Origin: DSCS01 sp035391585
GTDB lineage: Bacteria > Macinerneyibacteriota > Macinerneyibacteria > Macinerneyibacteriales > DSCS01
Length of the DNA stretch: 64,000 nucleotides
Direction of reading: 5' to 3'
NCBI GenBank assembly: GCA_964574875.1
Contig: CAZNOX010000008.1
Coordinates: 13,836 to 77,835, forward strand
The translations under genes were made by a program, and so were the position numbers. The notes below the pieces were generated by a model. It was given only the letters and a program-made list of their open reading frames with translations, was not told the DNA's origin and did not search any database. Every line of letters begins with the position of its first letter. Position 1 is the stretch's first letter. Positions 41,164-50,009 of the stretch are shown piece after piece.

Positions 41164-42765
41164 TCATTTCCCGTCCGTCTGAGTATCCAGGAGACGGCGC
41201 ACGAGTTCGCTGTCCTGGTCGATGATCAGGGTCTTGAAATGGTCGTAGAGGACAAACCCCGCAGGGGTCCCCTTGGGCTTGCGGACATGCCGGGCCAGGG
41301 TCACATCCACCGGGACCTTCCCGCCCCCCCGTGACTGGCTGAACCAGACAGCGATCTGGGCTGCGGCGTGAAGCAGATCATCAGAGACCTCCCCCTCTCC
41401 CTCTTTTTTCACGATGACATGAGCTCCGGGAATATTGCGCACATGAAGCCAGAGGTCGTCGGGAGAGGCTGTCTTCAAAGAGAGCTGCTCATTGGCCCGT
41501 CCGCTCTTGCCGTAAAGAATGACACCACCGGCACACACGATCCGGCGATGTCCCGCCGGGGCTTTCTTTTTCTGCTGCTGCTTCTGATTCTTCCGGTAAG
41601 CGGGAATATCAAGCTCTTCTCCCAGCTCGGTGAGCGCCTCTTTGTCGTCGGCCTCATCAGCATAGAAGAGAGCTTCACGCAGATAAGCCTCTTTCCGGAG
41701 AAGAGCCTCTTTCCGCTTTTTGACCCGCGCAACCGCTCTTTTTCCGCGCGTATAGCGTTTGAAATACTTCTGGGCGTTTTCAGCAGGGGTGCGGGCGGGG
41801 TCAAGGGAGATCTCCACGGGCTCTCCGCTCTCAGGATCGGTGAGCGTGACCGTTTTCTGATAACCCCGGATACCGGAGGCATAGATGAGCAGAAGCTCCC
41901 CCTTTTTCCTGTAGGTGTCAAACTCCCCGTGCATCTTTTCCTCGTCTTCCACTTTGGCCAGGGTATGCCGTGTTTTTTTGATCTCTTTATTGATATATTT
42001 TTTGACCTCTGTCCGGGCTCTGTCCAGAGTCTCAGACTGGAGATACTCCCCGTAATAGGCATTCACCGCATCAACAGCATGATCAAATTCGGCAAGGACA
42101 CGAGCCCCTGTATAGGGGAGCATGGTGAGAAGAAGGCGTGCTCCCTTTTTGATGATAAAGTAGCGGGGGCTTTGAAGTAGACGGGCTGTAAAAGCTGCCT
42201 CCTCTTCAGAAGCGATCCCTTGCCTGGCCATCTCCTCTCTGAGGTGTCCGGGGAGAAGGAAAGAGACCGGAGAGGAGAGTTCCGGACCGGGAGTATCCGA
42301 CGCCTCACGGGGAAGGAGATACGTATCGCCGGGTTCCAGGGCTCGGCCTGTCTTATCGATCTTCCACATCTGCTCCACTTTCCCCTCCGAGAGGATGAAG
42401 GCATTGACCTTCCCTGTGATCATCTCCACCACGAGGGTCATCTCTGTCATCCCCAGGGCCTGAAGAGAAAGAAGCGTGAGGGAGACCACCCGGTCCGCTC
42501 CGGGGAGCGTGAACTCTTTGACCCGCCCTTTTCCCATATTTTTTTTGATAAAGATAAAGAAGGGATAAGCCGACTGCTTCTCTTTGTATCCTGCTGACGG
42601 AGCATATTGGATCCACGGGTCCTGCCCTCCCAGATGAAAGGCCAGGTCCCCCCGTTCTGTGGAGAAGACAAGGGATTTCCCGTAAAACGAGACACTCTGC
42701 ACCATTGTCCCCGTGATCTCACGGGCGATCTCGCCCACGGCCTGTTTCAGGATGATTCCGTCCAT
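41164..42765 (-). CDS. rqcH: RqcH/NFACT ribosome quality-control protein
   Basis: 533 residues: NFACT-N domain with a DR pair (D91-R92 in PGADRVVS), a long coiled coil (about 250-380), and an NFACT-R domain at the C-terminus (DDLWLHVRNIPGAHVIVKKEG). Characterised relatives (bacterial RqcH, yeast Rqc2) bind split 50S subunits carrying stalled peptides and add alanine tails that mark them for degradation. The older name is fibronectin-binding protein FbpA. It sits among RNA-modification genes, 7 bp before nfi. Confidence 0.9.
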   Translation of the reverse strand: MDGIILKQAVGEIAREITGTMVQSVSFYGKSLVFSTERGDLAFHLGGQDPWIQYAPSAGYKEKQSAYPFFIFIKKNMGKGRVKEFTLPGADRVVSLTLLSLQALGMTEMTLVVEMITGKVNAFILSEGKVEQMWKIDKTGRALEPGDTYLLPREASDTPGPELSSPVSFLLPGHLREEMARQGIASEEEAAFTARLLQSPRYFIIKKGARLLLTMLPYTGARVLAEFDHAVDAVNAYYGEYLQSETLDRARTEVKKYINKEIKKTRHTLAKVEDEEKMHGEFDTYRKKGELLLIYASGIRGYQKTVTLTDPESGEPVEISLDPARTPAENAQKYFKRYTRGKRAVARVKKRKEALLRKEAYLREALFYADEADDKEALTELGEELDIPAYRKNQKQQQKKKAPAGHRRIVCAGGVILYGKSGRANEQLSLKTASPDDLWLHVRNIPGAHVIVKKEGEGEVSDDLLHAAAQIAVWFSQSRGGGKVPVDVTLARHVRKPKGTPAGFVLYDHFKTLIIDQDSELVRRLLDTQTDGK

Positions 42766-42776
42766 GCCCCTCTCCC

Positions 42777-44363
42777 TTACATCTCCTCTTCACCGTAGAA
42801 GAGGTCTTTCAGAAGCTGGAAGAGCGTCTGCCGGACTCCTTCCCAGGGAGCCTCTTTCAGCCCCCGCGTCAGGGCCTCTTTCACATCCATGGCTTTGAGC
42901 TCCGCTTCATCGGAGCCCATCTTATCAGAATCCTGAAGGTCCCGGAAGAGTCTTTGATAAGATCCGGGGGTAATCAGGCTGAGAACCGCTTCCACGGCCC
43001 CCTCCTCCCCGCTGAAGAGTTCTTCCAGAAAATCCCGGTGATATTCCACAAGGGCTGACGTCGCGGCATCTTCCAGCGACAGACGCCCCCCCTCTTCAGG
43101 TTCGCCCGCCAGCCAGAGAAGCTTCTCCATGGTCTGAAAGAGGAGAAGATAACGGACGATCTTTTCCAGCCGGTAAGTGCGGCGGGCATCCTTGGTCTGA
43201 TACCCTTCGGCGTAATGGTTGAAGATCTCCTGGTATCCTCCCGAGGCCCGCCGGGCGATCTTTTTGAGAAAACGGTCGTCCAGGGGGACAGAGAGGAGAA
43301 AATCCATGACCGGCCCCATATCGCGGAAAAAGGGAAACAGCATGAGGTCCATGGCGAAAAAGACCTTCTTCATCTTCTCCTCCTCAGTGAGAAAGGCCTC
43401 TTTCATGATCTGATAATCCATCTTGTTGTTTTCATGGGCGATATTGACGCTCTGGATCACATCCAGCATCTCCGCTGTCTCTGCATCACCGTCCTGAAAA
43501 CAGCTGTATTTTTGAAGGGTCATGAACTTGGCATCATTATAGACCCTGTAGAGACGGCCGTTCCGGATGAGATAGTCCAGGTTATAGATAAAGGACTTCA
43601 GGGGAAGCTCGCGTGAAGGGACGGTATCTTCCAGCCCCGGGGGCAGAGGAAGGTCTGTCATGATATAATTCTTCCCCTCGCGGACTCCCGAGAAGATCAT
43701 GGCGCTTTCCGATCTCAGCACTCCCCCGTCCACGAGGTCAGCTGTCTTGATATTTTTCCCCGGAGGGATCTCGTAAGCCGGGACATTTTTCGGGAAAGAA
43801 CTCTCTTCCAAAAGGTCCGAAGCGTACAGGAGCTCCCCCCGGCCTGCCGCGGTATCGGCTCCGGGGTCCCCTGCAACGATGGAGTAGAGTTCCTCCAGGC
43901 TCTCTCTGTCCATGGAGAGGTTGTAGCGGGCCAGGATATCCACACCGTCAGCGGTGGGGCTGAAAAGGTTCACAGCAAGCTTCCCGGTCTTGACAAGCGC
44001 TGCCAGATAGGGAAGGTCCTCTTCTGAAGCCCGAGGCCCGAAAGCCAGGGCAAAGCGCTTCTCATCCAGGAGAGCCCCCGAGGGGGTAAAAAGATTGATG
44101 GTGAAATGGACGGCTTCATTCCTGTAGAAGGAGACCAGGATATTCCCCATGATCTCGTCCATCGCCTGGGGCGGGGTCCAGGCTCCGAAGAAGAGCTCCA
44201 GCTCCACCTGCCGGTTCACAGCCGGGAAGAAGCGCATATACCGGTTTTCCACAAAGAGGCGGGTCAGCGTCTCTTTCTCCTCATCAGAGGGGTCATTGAA
44301 ATATTCACGGACAGGATAGACGGGGATGGGATTCTTTTCCCAGAGGATGTCACGAGCGGTCAT
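42777..44363 (-). CDS. Unidentified 528-residue cytoplasmic protein
   Basis: No family is recognised. There is no signal peptide or membrane span. The N-terminal 230 residues are mixed alpha/beta (ENRYMRFFPAVNRQVELELFFGAW written in parts: RYMRFFPA, VELELFFG), and the C-terminal 300 are mainly helical and acidic (KMKKVFFAMDLMLFPFFRD, then QLLKDLFYGEEEM). ATG 44363 follows GGGGGACAG and overlaps trmJ by 14 nt; an ATG 33 nt earlier is less well supported. The position between trmJ and rqcH suggests a translation- or RNA-related role, which is inference only. Confidence 0.75.
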   Translation of the reverse strand: MTARDILWEKNPIPVYPVREYFNDPSDEEKETLTRLFVENRYMRFFPAVNRQVELELFFGAWTPPQAMDEIMGNILVSFYRNEAVHFTINLFTPSGALLDEKRFALAFGPRASEEDLPYLAALVKTGKLAVNLFSPTADGVDILARYNLSMDRESLEELYSIVAGDPGADTAAGRGELLYASDLLEESSFPKNVPAYEIPPGKNIKTADLVDGGVLRSESAMIFSGVREGKNYIMTDLPLPPGLEDTVPSRELPLKSFIYNLDYLIRNGRLYRVYNDAKFMTLQKYSCFQDGDAETAEMLDVIQSVNIAHENNKMDYQIMKEAFLTEEEKMKKVFFAMDLMLFPFFRDMGPVMDFLLSVPLDDRFLKKIARRASGGYQEIFNHYAEGYQTKDARRTYRLEKIVRYLLLFQTMEKLLWLAGEPEEGGRLSLEDAATSALVEYHRDFLEELFSGEEGAVEAVLSLITPGSYQRLFRDLQDSDKMGSDEAELKAMDVKEALTRGLKEAPWEGVRQTLFQLLKDLFYGEEEM

Positions 44364-45108
44364 CTGTCCCCCTTCCGCGGGAAAGTTCCGATTCATACCA
44401 CTCCAGCTGGCGGAGCATCCCCCGGATGATCCTGATGTCCCTTGCCGATGGCCTGGACCTGTCCAGCAGGTCTTTCAGGGAAGCCATGATATGATCCCGG
44501 CTGGAGGAGTGAAAAAAGCCGATCCGGGCCAGGTTCTCTTCCAGATGTCCGAGACAAGCCATACGGGCCTTCAGGTCCGCTGTCTGGTAGAGAGGCTCCG
44601 GAGAGACACGGTCCGGGTTATACTCCTGGAAGATCTCATACGTGACCAGGAGCACAGCCTGGGAAAGGTTGAGAGACGACAGGCGTGAGGATGTGGGGAC
44701 CGTGACGATATCGGTGGCCATGAGGATCTCGTCATTAAAGAGGCCCTTGTCTTCTCTCCCGAAAAGGATCGCTGTCCGTCCGCTCCCGGCTTCCTCCAGG
44801 ATCCGGGGCGCCAGTCCGCGGGCTGTATACCGGTGAGGGTGCCCCTTTCGCTTCCGAGTGGTGGTGGCCACAATGTAATGATACGGGTCAAGAGCCTCCT
44901 GAAGCGAAGAGAAGATCCGGGCCTTTTCGATGACATCAAAGGCGCTCACAGCCATCTTCCTGGCATCCATGGATAGGGGGTCTTCGGCCGGGTTGACGAG
45001 GACAAGGCGTCCCAGCCCCATGTTTTTCATGGCCCGGGCCGCCTGACCCATATTCCCCGCATAAAGGGGATTGACAAGGACAATATCGATATGACTCAGG
45101 ATATTCAT
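44350..45108 (-). CDS. trmJ: TrmJ/TrmH-family RNA methyltransferase
   Basis: 252 residues of the SPOUT (SpoU) fold. Motif 1 is LVNPLYAGNMGQAARAMKNMG, in parts NPLYAGNMGQ and RAMKNMG. The AdoMet-binding knot is visible as FGREDKGLFNDE and PTSSRLSSLNLSQAV. It 2'-O-methylates RNA, most likely tRNA position 32. It overlaps fmdB by 4 nt and the unknown gene by 14 nt. Confidence 0.9.
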   Translation of the reverse strand: MNILSHIDIVLVNPLYAGNMGQAARAMKNMGLGRLVLVNPAEDPLSMDARKMAVSAFDVIEKARIFSSLQEALDPYHYIVATTTRKRKGHPHRYTARGLAPRILEEAGSGRTAILFGREDKGLFNDEILMATDIVTVPTSSRLSSLNLSQAVLLVTYEIFQEYNPDRVSPEPLYQTADLKARMACLGHLEENLARIGFFHSSSRDHIMASLKDLLDRSRPSARDIRIIRGMLRQLEWYESELSRGRGTDDRS

Positions 45109-45323
45109 TTTTCAGCAGGCTCTTTTGCTGCCGTGTCACTCTTTTGGCGGACATAATCCGTGGTGTAGTATCCGTCCCCCTTGAAGATCACCCCATTCCC
45201 GAAAAGGACACGCTCCACGGGAGCGTCACACCGGGGGCACGCCGTCAGGGGTTCTTCTGTAATACGCTGTTTCACTTCAAACTCGTGCCGGCATTCGCGG
45301 CAGCGGTAGACATAGGTGGGCAT
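45105..45323 (-). CDS. FmdB-family zinc-ribbon protein
   Basis: 72 residues: PTYVYRCRECRHEFEV at the N-terminus and CPRC later, forming a four-cysteine zinc ribbon, then a Gly/Tyr segment and a charged tail. Members are often annotated as putative regulatory proteins; the function is unknown. It has an unusually perfect ribosome binding site and overlaps trmJ by 4 nt. Confidence 0.88.
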   Translation of the reverse strand: MPTYVYRCRECRHEFEVKQRITEEPLTACPRCDAPVERVLFGNGVIFKGDGYYTTDYVRQKSDTAAKEPAEK

Positions 45324-45328
45324 AGAAT

Positions 45329-45340
45329 GATCACCTCCTT
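45329..45340 (-). promoter_or_regulatory. Perfect 12-nt Shine-Dalgarno of the FmdB gene
   Basis: AAGGAGGTGATC on the minus strand is complementary over 12 bases to the usual 3' end of bacterial 16S rRNA (GATCACCTCCTT). It overlaps the stop codon of the GAF gene, 10 nt from GGAGG to the fmdB ATG. Confidence 0.75.
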
Positions 45341-46398
45341 TTCAATTCTTCGATCTCTTTTTTCATGGACTGATGATTGATGGCGATGGCGGCCTGAGAG
45401 GCCAGGATCGCCAGGAGCTCTTCATCCTTCTCATTGAACTGGTGGATCTCATCGCTGTCCACGGCGATGACGCCGATGACTTTTTCATCCGCGATGAGAG
45501 GAGCCGCCAGTTCTGAACGGACCTCTTCGTTGGTCTTCACATAACGGGGGTCGTTTCGCACATCGTCCACCCTCTGGACTTTCCCGGTCTTGGCCGCCCA
45601 TCCGGTGATCCCTTCCCCCATATGAAGATGGATGGATTTGACGAAGTCCTCGCCGATCCCCCGTGCGCAGCGGATATCCAGGGTTCCTGTCTCTTCGTTG
45701 AGAAGCATGAGAGCCCCGGTGCGCCCGTCCACAAGAGAGAGCCCCTCCTCAAGGATCATCTTCAGAAGAGCATCCAGATCGTTCATGGAGTTCATCTCAT
45801 TGGCGATCTTATAGACGGTCTCCAGCTTGGCCTCCTTATGGCGCATACGCTCCATAATACGGGCGTTCTGGATGACAATGGACAGCGTTCCCACAAACTG
45901 CTCCAGATAGGTGATGTCTCCCTCTCCGAAAGGCATCTTGTCGCGTTTGGTATCCAGGACAAGGATCCCCAGGGCGTCTTTTCGGAACATCAGCGGGGCA
46001 AAAAGGAGATAGGTAGACCCCAGCTTCCTGAAGATCTCGGGGATCCGGCTGTCCCCGGAGACATCGGTGATGATGTAGTCTCCGTTTTCCAGGAGGTCTT
46101 TCACAAAGAAGTTGGAGACCGAAAGCTCCGTTCCGTTTTTGACATCCATCCCCAGCATCCCTGTGCAGGAGAAGAGGCGGAGCCTGGTCTTGGGTTCATT
46201 GAAGAGAAAGACGAAAGAGCGCTCCACATGAAGCAGGCTGATGAGGGAACTGTTGATATAATGGACCGTATCGTTAAAGCTGGAGAATGAATTCACAAGC
46301 GCATTGGTGATGCTGTTGAGGAAATAGATCACATGCTTGTCCTGGACCTTGTCGATGAACTGTCTTTTCCGCTCAAAGATCCGCCTGATCAGCCGCAT
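45331..46398 (-). CDS. Tandem GAF-domain protein
   Basis: 355 residues with two GAF domains, about 30-190 and 200-345. The second ends with the usual LAAPLIADEKVIGVIAVDS and FNEKDEELLAILASQAAIAI. A helical linker joins them. There is no output domain, so it either binds a small ligand or cyclic nucleotide and acts through a partner, or it is a redox or signal adaptor. Start ATG with GGAGGT. It overlaps the preceding unknown gene by 26 nt, which argues for a joint function. Confidence 0.85.
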   Translation of the reverse strand: MRLIRRIFERKRQFIDKVQDKHVIYFLNSITNALVNSFSSFNDTVHYINSSLISLLHVERSFVFLFNEPKTRLRLFSCTGMLGMDVKNGTELSVSNFFVKDLLENGDYIITDVSGDSRIPEIFRKLGSTYLLFAPLMFRKDALGILVLDTKRDKMPFGEGDITYLEQFVGTLSIVIQNARIMERMRHKEAKLETVYKIANEMNSMNDLDALLKMILEEGLSLVDGRTGALMLLNEETGTLDIRCARGIGEDFVKSIHLHMGEGITGWAAKTGKVQRVDDVRNDPRYVKTNEEVRSELAAPLIADEKVIGVIAVDSDEIHQFNEKDEELLAILASQAAIAINHQSMKKEIEELKRR

Positions 46399-47206
46399 AG
46401 GCTACCTCCTTTTTTGGAATATAGACATCGAGGACATAGTGGCTGTGAAAAGAAAACCCCTGTTCTGTACTCAACGCCGAGACTTTGTCGGCAAAGTAGT
46501 CGATATGATCCTGGATCGCCACTCCCTGTGACGACAGGTATTGAAAAAGAAAGAGTAAAAAACCGCTTAAAGCGGGGAAATTGACTTCGTTCATCCACGG
46601 CTCTTCACGGACATGTTCAAAATGGGTGTCCGGTGAATACTTTTTTTTCACCCTGGGTTTCCGCCCCCGTGTCTCCCTGGGCGGTTCGAAGGGTTTGAGC
46701 AGGTCTCTGATCTCCTGAAGGTTCTGCTCCCCCTGGGCGAAATGAAGGAGCTGGCCTGCAGGGGTCATCCTTCCTGAGAGCGCTTCTGCAATGGCCCGGT
46801 TCTCCCGGAAATCACCTTCAAAGGCGATCACCAGGGAAAAGGGGCCGTATTGCTCGGGAATATTCTCCCCGGTGCTGAACAGGGTGATCTTCTGAGCGGG
46901 AACGGAAAGGCGGTACTCCCGGGTGAACAGCTCCAGCTCCTTGTAAGCGGAATGCAGGTAGGTGTACTGGTGAGCCGGGTAGCGGAAAATAATATCTCCG
47001 GCAAAGTGATAGGGGATCTTATAGAGAAGGACCCGGTCTCCCACTCTTTTCTGAGTCAGAAGATGCCTGATCCTGTTCTGATAGAAGACTTTAAAAAAAT
47101 CCTCCGTGGAGAGAGGCACAGGACGGCTTCCTCCCGTACGGATATTCAACCCGTAGTCGTTGATGATCTCCAGGATCTCATTTTTGACTGTCTGTTTATT
47201 CGCCAT
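46373..47206 (-). CDS. Unidentified 277-residue protein
   Basis: No family recognised. Cytoplasmic, with mixed alpha/beta content. A central basic patch (RGRKPRVKKK) resembles an AT-hook-like or nucleic-acid-binding linker between an N-terminal domain (1-185) and a C-terminal domain (205-277). It overlaps the cyclophilin gene by 11 nt and the GAF gene by 26 nt. GAGGACA precedes the ATG. Confidence 0.7.
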   Translation of the reverse strand: MANKQTVKNEILEIINDYGLNIRTGGSRPVPLSTEDFFKVFYQNRIRHLLTQKRVGDRVLLYKIPYHFAGDIIFRYPAHQYTYLHSAYKELELFTREYRLSVPAQKITLFSTGENIPEQYGPFSLVIAFEGDFRENRAIAEALSGRMTPAGQLLHFAQGEQNLQEIRDLLKPFEPPRETRGRKPRVKKKYSPDTHFEHVREEPWMNEVNFPALSGFLLFLFQYLSSQGVAIQDHIDYFADKVSALSTEQGFSFHSHYVLDVYIPKKEVAYAADQADL

Positions 47207-47792
47207 TGTCCTCTTCTTCGATCAGGACCGCTTTCTGAAGGACCACAGGTGTGGAGGGCCAGTGGGTAAAGGGGCCCAGGGTGGTCACAGGCATCTTTTC
47301 GATCTTTTCCACCACATCCCAGCCGGACACCACCTTGCCGAAGACAGCATACGCCCGGCCCAGTGTCCCCTCTCCCTGATAATTGAGATGGGTATTGGAC
47401 TGGAGATTGATAAAGAACTGGGACGTGGCTGAGCCGGCATCCTCACCCACACGGGCCATGGCCAGCGTCCCTTTCACATTGTAGAGTCCGTTATCCGCTT
47501 CGCTCGTGATATTCCCCAGGGTCTCGATGGCTGTAACCGTCCCGTCCTCGATGGTGTATCCGCCTCCCTGGATGACAAAATCCTTCACGACGCGGTGAAA
47601 GACTGTCCCGTCAAAACGGCCTTCGCGGACATAACGCAGAAAATTGGCACACGTCAGCGGGGCATCATCGGTATAGAGCTTGATGACAATATCCCCTTCA
47701 CTGGTCTCCAGACGGACTTTGGGCTGCGCCAGAAGGCTGGCGGCTGTGAAGATGACACTCAGAACCATGATCACGATCACTTTAAGTCTCAC
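47196..47792 (-). CDS. Periplasmic cyclophilin-type peptidyl-prolyl isomerase
   Basis: 198 residues: signal peptide (about 1-22, ending LLAQ) and a PpiA-like domain with FHRVVKDFVIQGG and the SQFFINL signature. It speeds proline isomerisation in envelope proteins. The start is GTG with GGAGGTAAGC upstream, inside the end of the AAA gene (11-nt overlap). Second cyclophilin of the window. Confidence 0.92.
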   Translation of the reverse strand: MRLKVIVIMVLSVIFTAASLLAQPKVRLETSEGDIVIKLYTDDAPLTCANFLRYVREGRFDGTVFHRVVKDFVIQGGGYTIEDGTVTAIETLGNITSEADNGLYNVKGTLAMARVGEDAGSATSQFFINLQSNTHLNYQGEGTLGRAYAVFGKVVSGWDVVEKIEKMPVTTLGPFTHWPSTPVVLQKAVLIEEEDNGE

Positions 47793-48969
47793 GCTTACCT
47801 CCTTCTGTAATAGACCCCCCGTGGATATAGGGCAGCCTGTAGACTTTCTGTTTGTCGATATAGTCAGGCACTAAAAACTTTTTCGAGGCCAGGTCGGCCA
47901 TGCGCATGGAAAGGCTCACGGTATCCAGCGCCGTGGCTTCCTTCAGGCGGTTGTCCCCTGCGATGACATAAGGGTCTTCCGACGCCTGCCTGAGGATGGC
48001 CAGTGATTTTTCATCCAGAGAGAGGGCATCTGACAGGAGGTCCAGGACCTCCCCTGCGGTGACAGCCTCTTTTCTTTCATCGGACGCCATCCGGAGAGAG
48101 CGGGTGAGGAGAAACATCAATGTCCTGGGATTCCCCCGGGCCAGTCCGAAAAGAAGGCGCAGGGCATCTTCACTGAAATGATCCCGGGGCTGTCCGTCAA
48201 GGCGGCTGAAGAGGAGCTTTTTAAACTCCTCTTCTGTAAAGGCCGGAAGAGGGATGATGTCGTTCACCATGGCCAGAAGGCTTTTCTTTGTCTCGGCATT
48301 GAGCAGGCCCTGCATATCATCGTAAAACTCATGGGAAAGGGAAAAGACCCACACGCTTTTGCCGGCGTTCAGCACGTCATAGTTTTCCAGGAAAAAGGCC
48401 AGGAGCCTTTCGGGAACAGCGCCCCGGGGTGTATCGTCCCCGAGAGCTTTATCAAGGTCATCCACCAGAAAGACAGCCTTCTTCCCCAGGGCGTTGATGA
48501 GTTTCACAGAGGCCCGACGCATCTCTTCCATGGAGAAGAGACGGCGGCGCCATAACTCCTGACGTTTCAGCAAGGTTCCCAGAAGCGAGAGCATCTGTTC
48601 TTCCTCAAGGGAAGAGAGAGTCTCCCCTTTGAAGAGAAACCGGATGAGGGTCTCCACTTCCTGGGTGTAAGCCAGTTTGTCTTTGATCTCCTCCTCCCCC
48701 CCGGGGAGAAGTTCGGTGAGGCCGTAGAGGATCTTTTTATAGAAATAGGCCGTATCCACCACGGGCATGGAGATACGGATGACAGGATAGGTCTCTTTCA
48801 GGGTGTGGCTGAGGGCATTGAGAAAAGTGGTCTTGCCGATCCCGGGATTTCCCGAGATTGCACAGTTCAACCCGTTTTCAACAAGGGTGAGAACATGACC
48901 CGTCTCCTTCTGCCGTCCCACAAAAAGAGCCATCTCGTGTTCCTGAAGGGGCGTTGTCCTGGTATTCAC
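47782..48969 (-). CDS. AAA+ ATPase (Orc1/Cdc6 or ExeA-like)
   Basis: 395 residues. Walker A is GNPGIGKTT (40-48), Walker B is AVFLVDDLD, a sensor-like RGNPRTLMFLL comes next, and a C-terminal winged-helix-like region follows. The substrate is unknown. A GTG start overlaps the ispG stop (GTGA) and follows GGAGGAAAC. It may act on the neighbouring products, because the next three genes overlap in series. Confidence 0.8.
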   Translation of the reverse strand: MNTRTTPLQEHEMALFVGRQKETGHVLTLVENGLNCAISGNPGIGKTTFLNALSHTLKETYPVIRISMPVVDTAYFYKKILYGLTELLPGGEEEIKDKLAYTQEVETLIRFLFKGETLSSLEEEQMLSLLGTLLKRQELWRRRLFSMEEMRRASVKLINALGKKAVFLVDDLDKALGDDTPRGAVPERLLAFFLENYDVLNAGKSVWVFSLSHEFYDDMQGLLNAETKKSLLAMVNDIIPLPAFTEEEFKKLLFSRLDGQPRDHFSEDALRLLFGLARGNPRTLMFLLTRSLRMASDERKEAVTAGEVLDLLSDALSLDEKSLAILRQASEDPYVIAGDNRLKEATALDTVSLSMRMADLASKKFLVPDYIDKQKVYRLPYIHGGSITEGGKRET

Positions 48970-50009
48970 CGTTTCCTCCTCAACTCTTCCATTATGACAT
49001 CTTTAAGACGTTTGACAAGTTCCTCTTCGGGAAATTTACCCAGGATCGTCCCCCGGGCGAAAAGAAGGCCTTCCTTTTTCCCGCCGGCGATCCCGAAATC
49101 AGCATCGGCGGCTTCTCCGGGGCCGTTGACAGCACACCCCATGACAGCCACGCTGAGAGGTTCTGTGATCTCTGAAAGCTCGTCTTTCACGCGCCGGGCC
49201 ATGGACTCAAGGTCTATTTCCGTCCGTCCGCATGTGGGACAGGAGATGAGCGTCACACCGCGGCGGCGAAGCCCCAGGGCACCGAGAAGATCATAAGCCG
49301 CCTCCACCTCCTGAACAGGGTCTCCTGTGAGGGAGATCCGGATGGTATCAGCCAGGTTTTCATTGATGAGCAGGCTTAACCCCGCTGCAGAGCGGATGAG
49401 GCCCGAAGAGCCCAGCCCCGCCTCTGTGATCCCGGCATGGAGGGGATAATCCCTCATAGAGGCGAACAGGCGGTAGCTTTCCAGGGTCAGGGGAATATCA
49501 TGTGACTTGAGAGAGACCTTGATCTGGTCAAATCCCATCTCTTCCAGAATACGGATATGAAAAAGAGCGCTTTCCGCCATGGCTTCAGGGGTGATGCGCG
49601 GGTATTTTTTACGGTCCACTGATCCGGCATTGACACCCACCCGGATGGGGACATTCCGCTTTCCCGCCTCTTCCACCACGTTCCGGATCCCCTGAGGATC
49701 CGTCATGTTCCCGGGATTCAAACGAAGACCCTGGACCCCGGCTTTCAGGGCGGCCACAGCCAGCCGCCAGTCAAAATGGATATCGGCCACAAGAGGGATA
49801 GTGATCCGCCCGAGGAGCTCCTTTAATGCCCCTGCTGCTTCTTTATGCGGCACGGCCACCCGGACCACGTCACAGCCGCTTTGTTCCAGGCGTGCGATCT
49901 GATCAGCTGTGGCTGTGACATCTTCTGTTTTGGTGTTGGTCATGGACTGGACCACGATCCTGTGGCCTCCGCCCACGGGGACCGGCCCCAGATAGACGGT
50001 TTTACGCAC
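48966..50009 (-). CDS. ispG: 4-hydroxy-3-methylbut-2-enyl diphosphate synthase
   Basis: 347 residues, the GcpE iron-sulfur enzyme of the MEP isoprenoid pathway. Opening VQSMTNTKTEDV and the 4Fe-4S cysteines in SCPTCGR and GCAVNGPGEA are visible. GTG start with GGAG upstream, overlapping the rseP stop by 1 nt. With dxr three genes away it gives two MEP steps in one operon. Confidence 0.97.
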   Translation of the reverse strand: MRKTVYLGPVPVGGGHRIVVQSMTNTKTEDVTATADQIARLEQSGCDVVRVAVPHKEAAGALKELLGRITIPLVADIHFDWRLAVAALKAGVQGLRLNPGNMTDPQGIRNVVEEAGKRNVPIRVGVNAGSVDRKKYPRITPEAMAESALFHIRILEEMGFDQIKVSLKSHDIPLTLESYRLFASMRDYPLHAGITEAGLGSSGLIRSAAGLSLLINENLADTIRISLTGDPVQEVEAAYDLLGALGLRRRGVTLISCPTCGRTEIDLESMARRVKDELSEITEPLSVAVMGCAVNGPGEAADADFGIAGGKKEGLLFARGTILGKFPEEELVKRLKDVIMEELRRKR

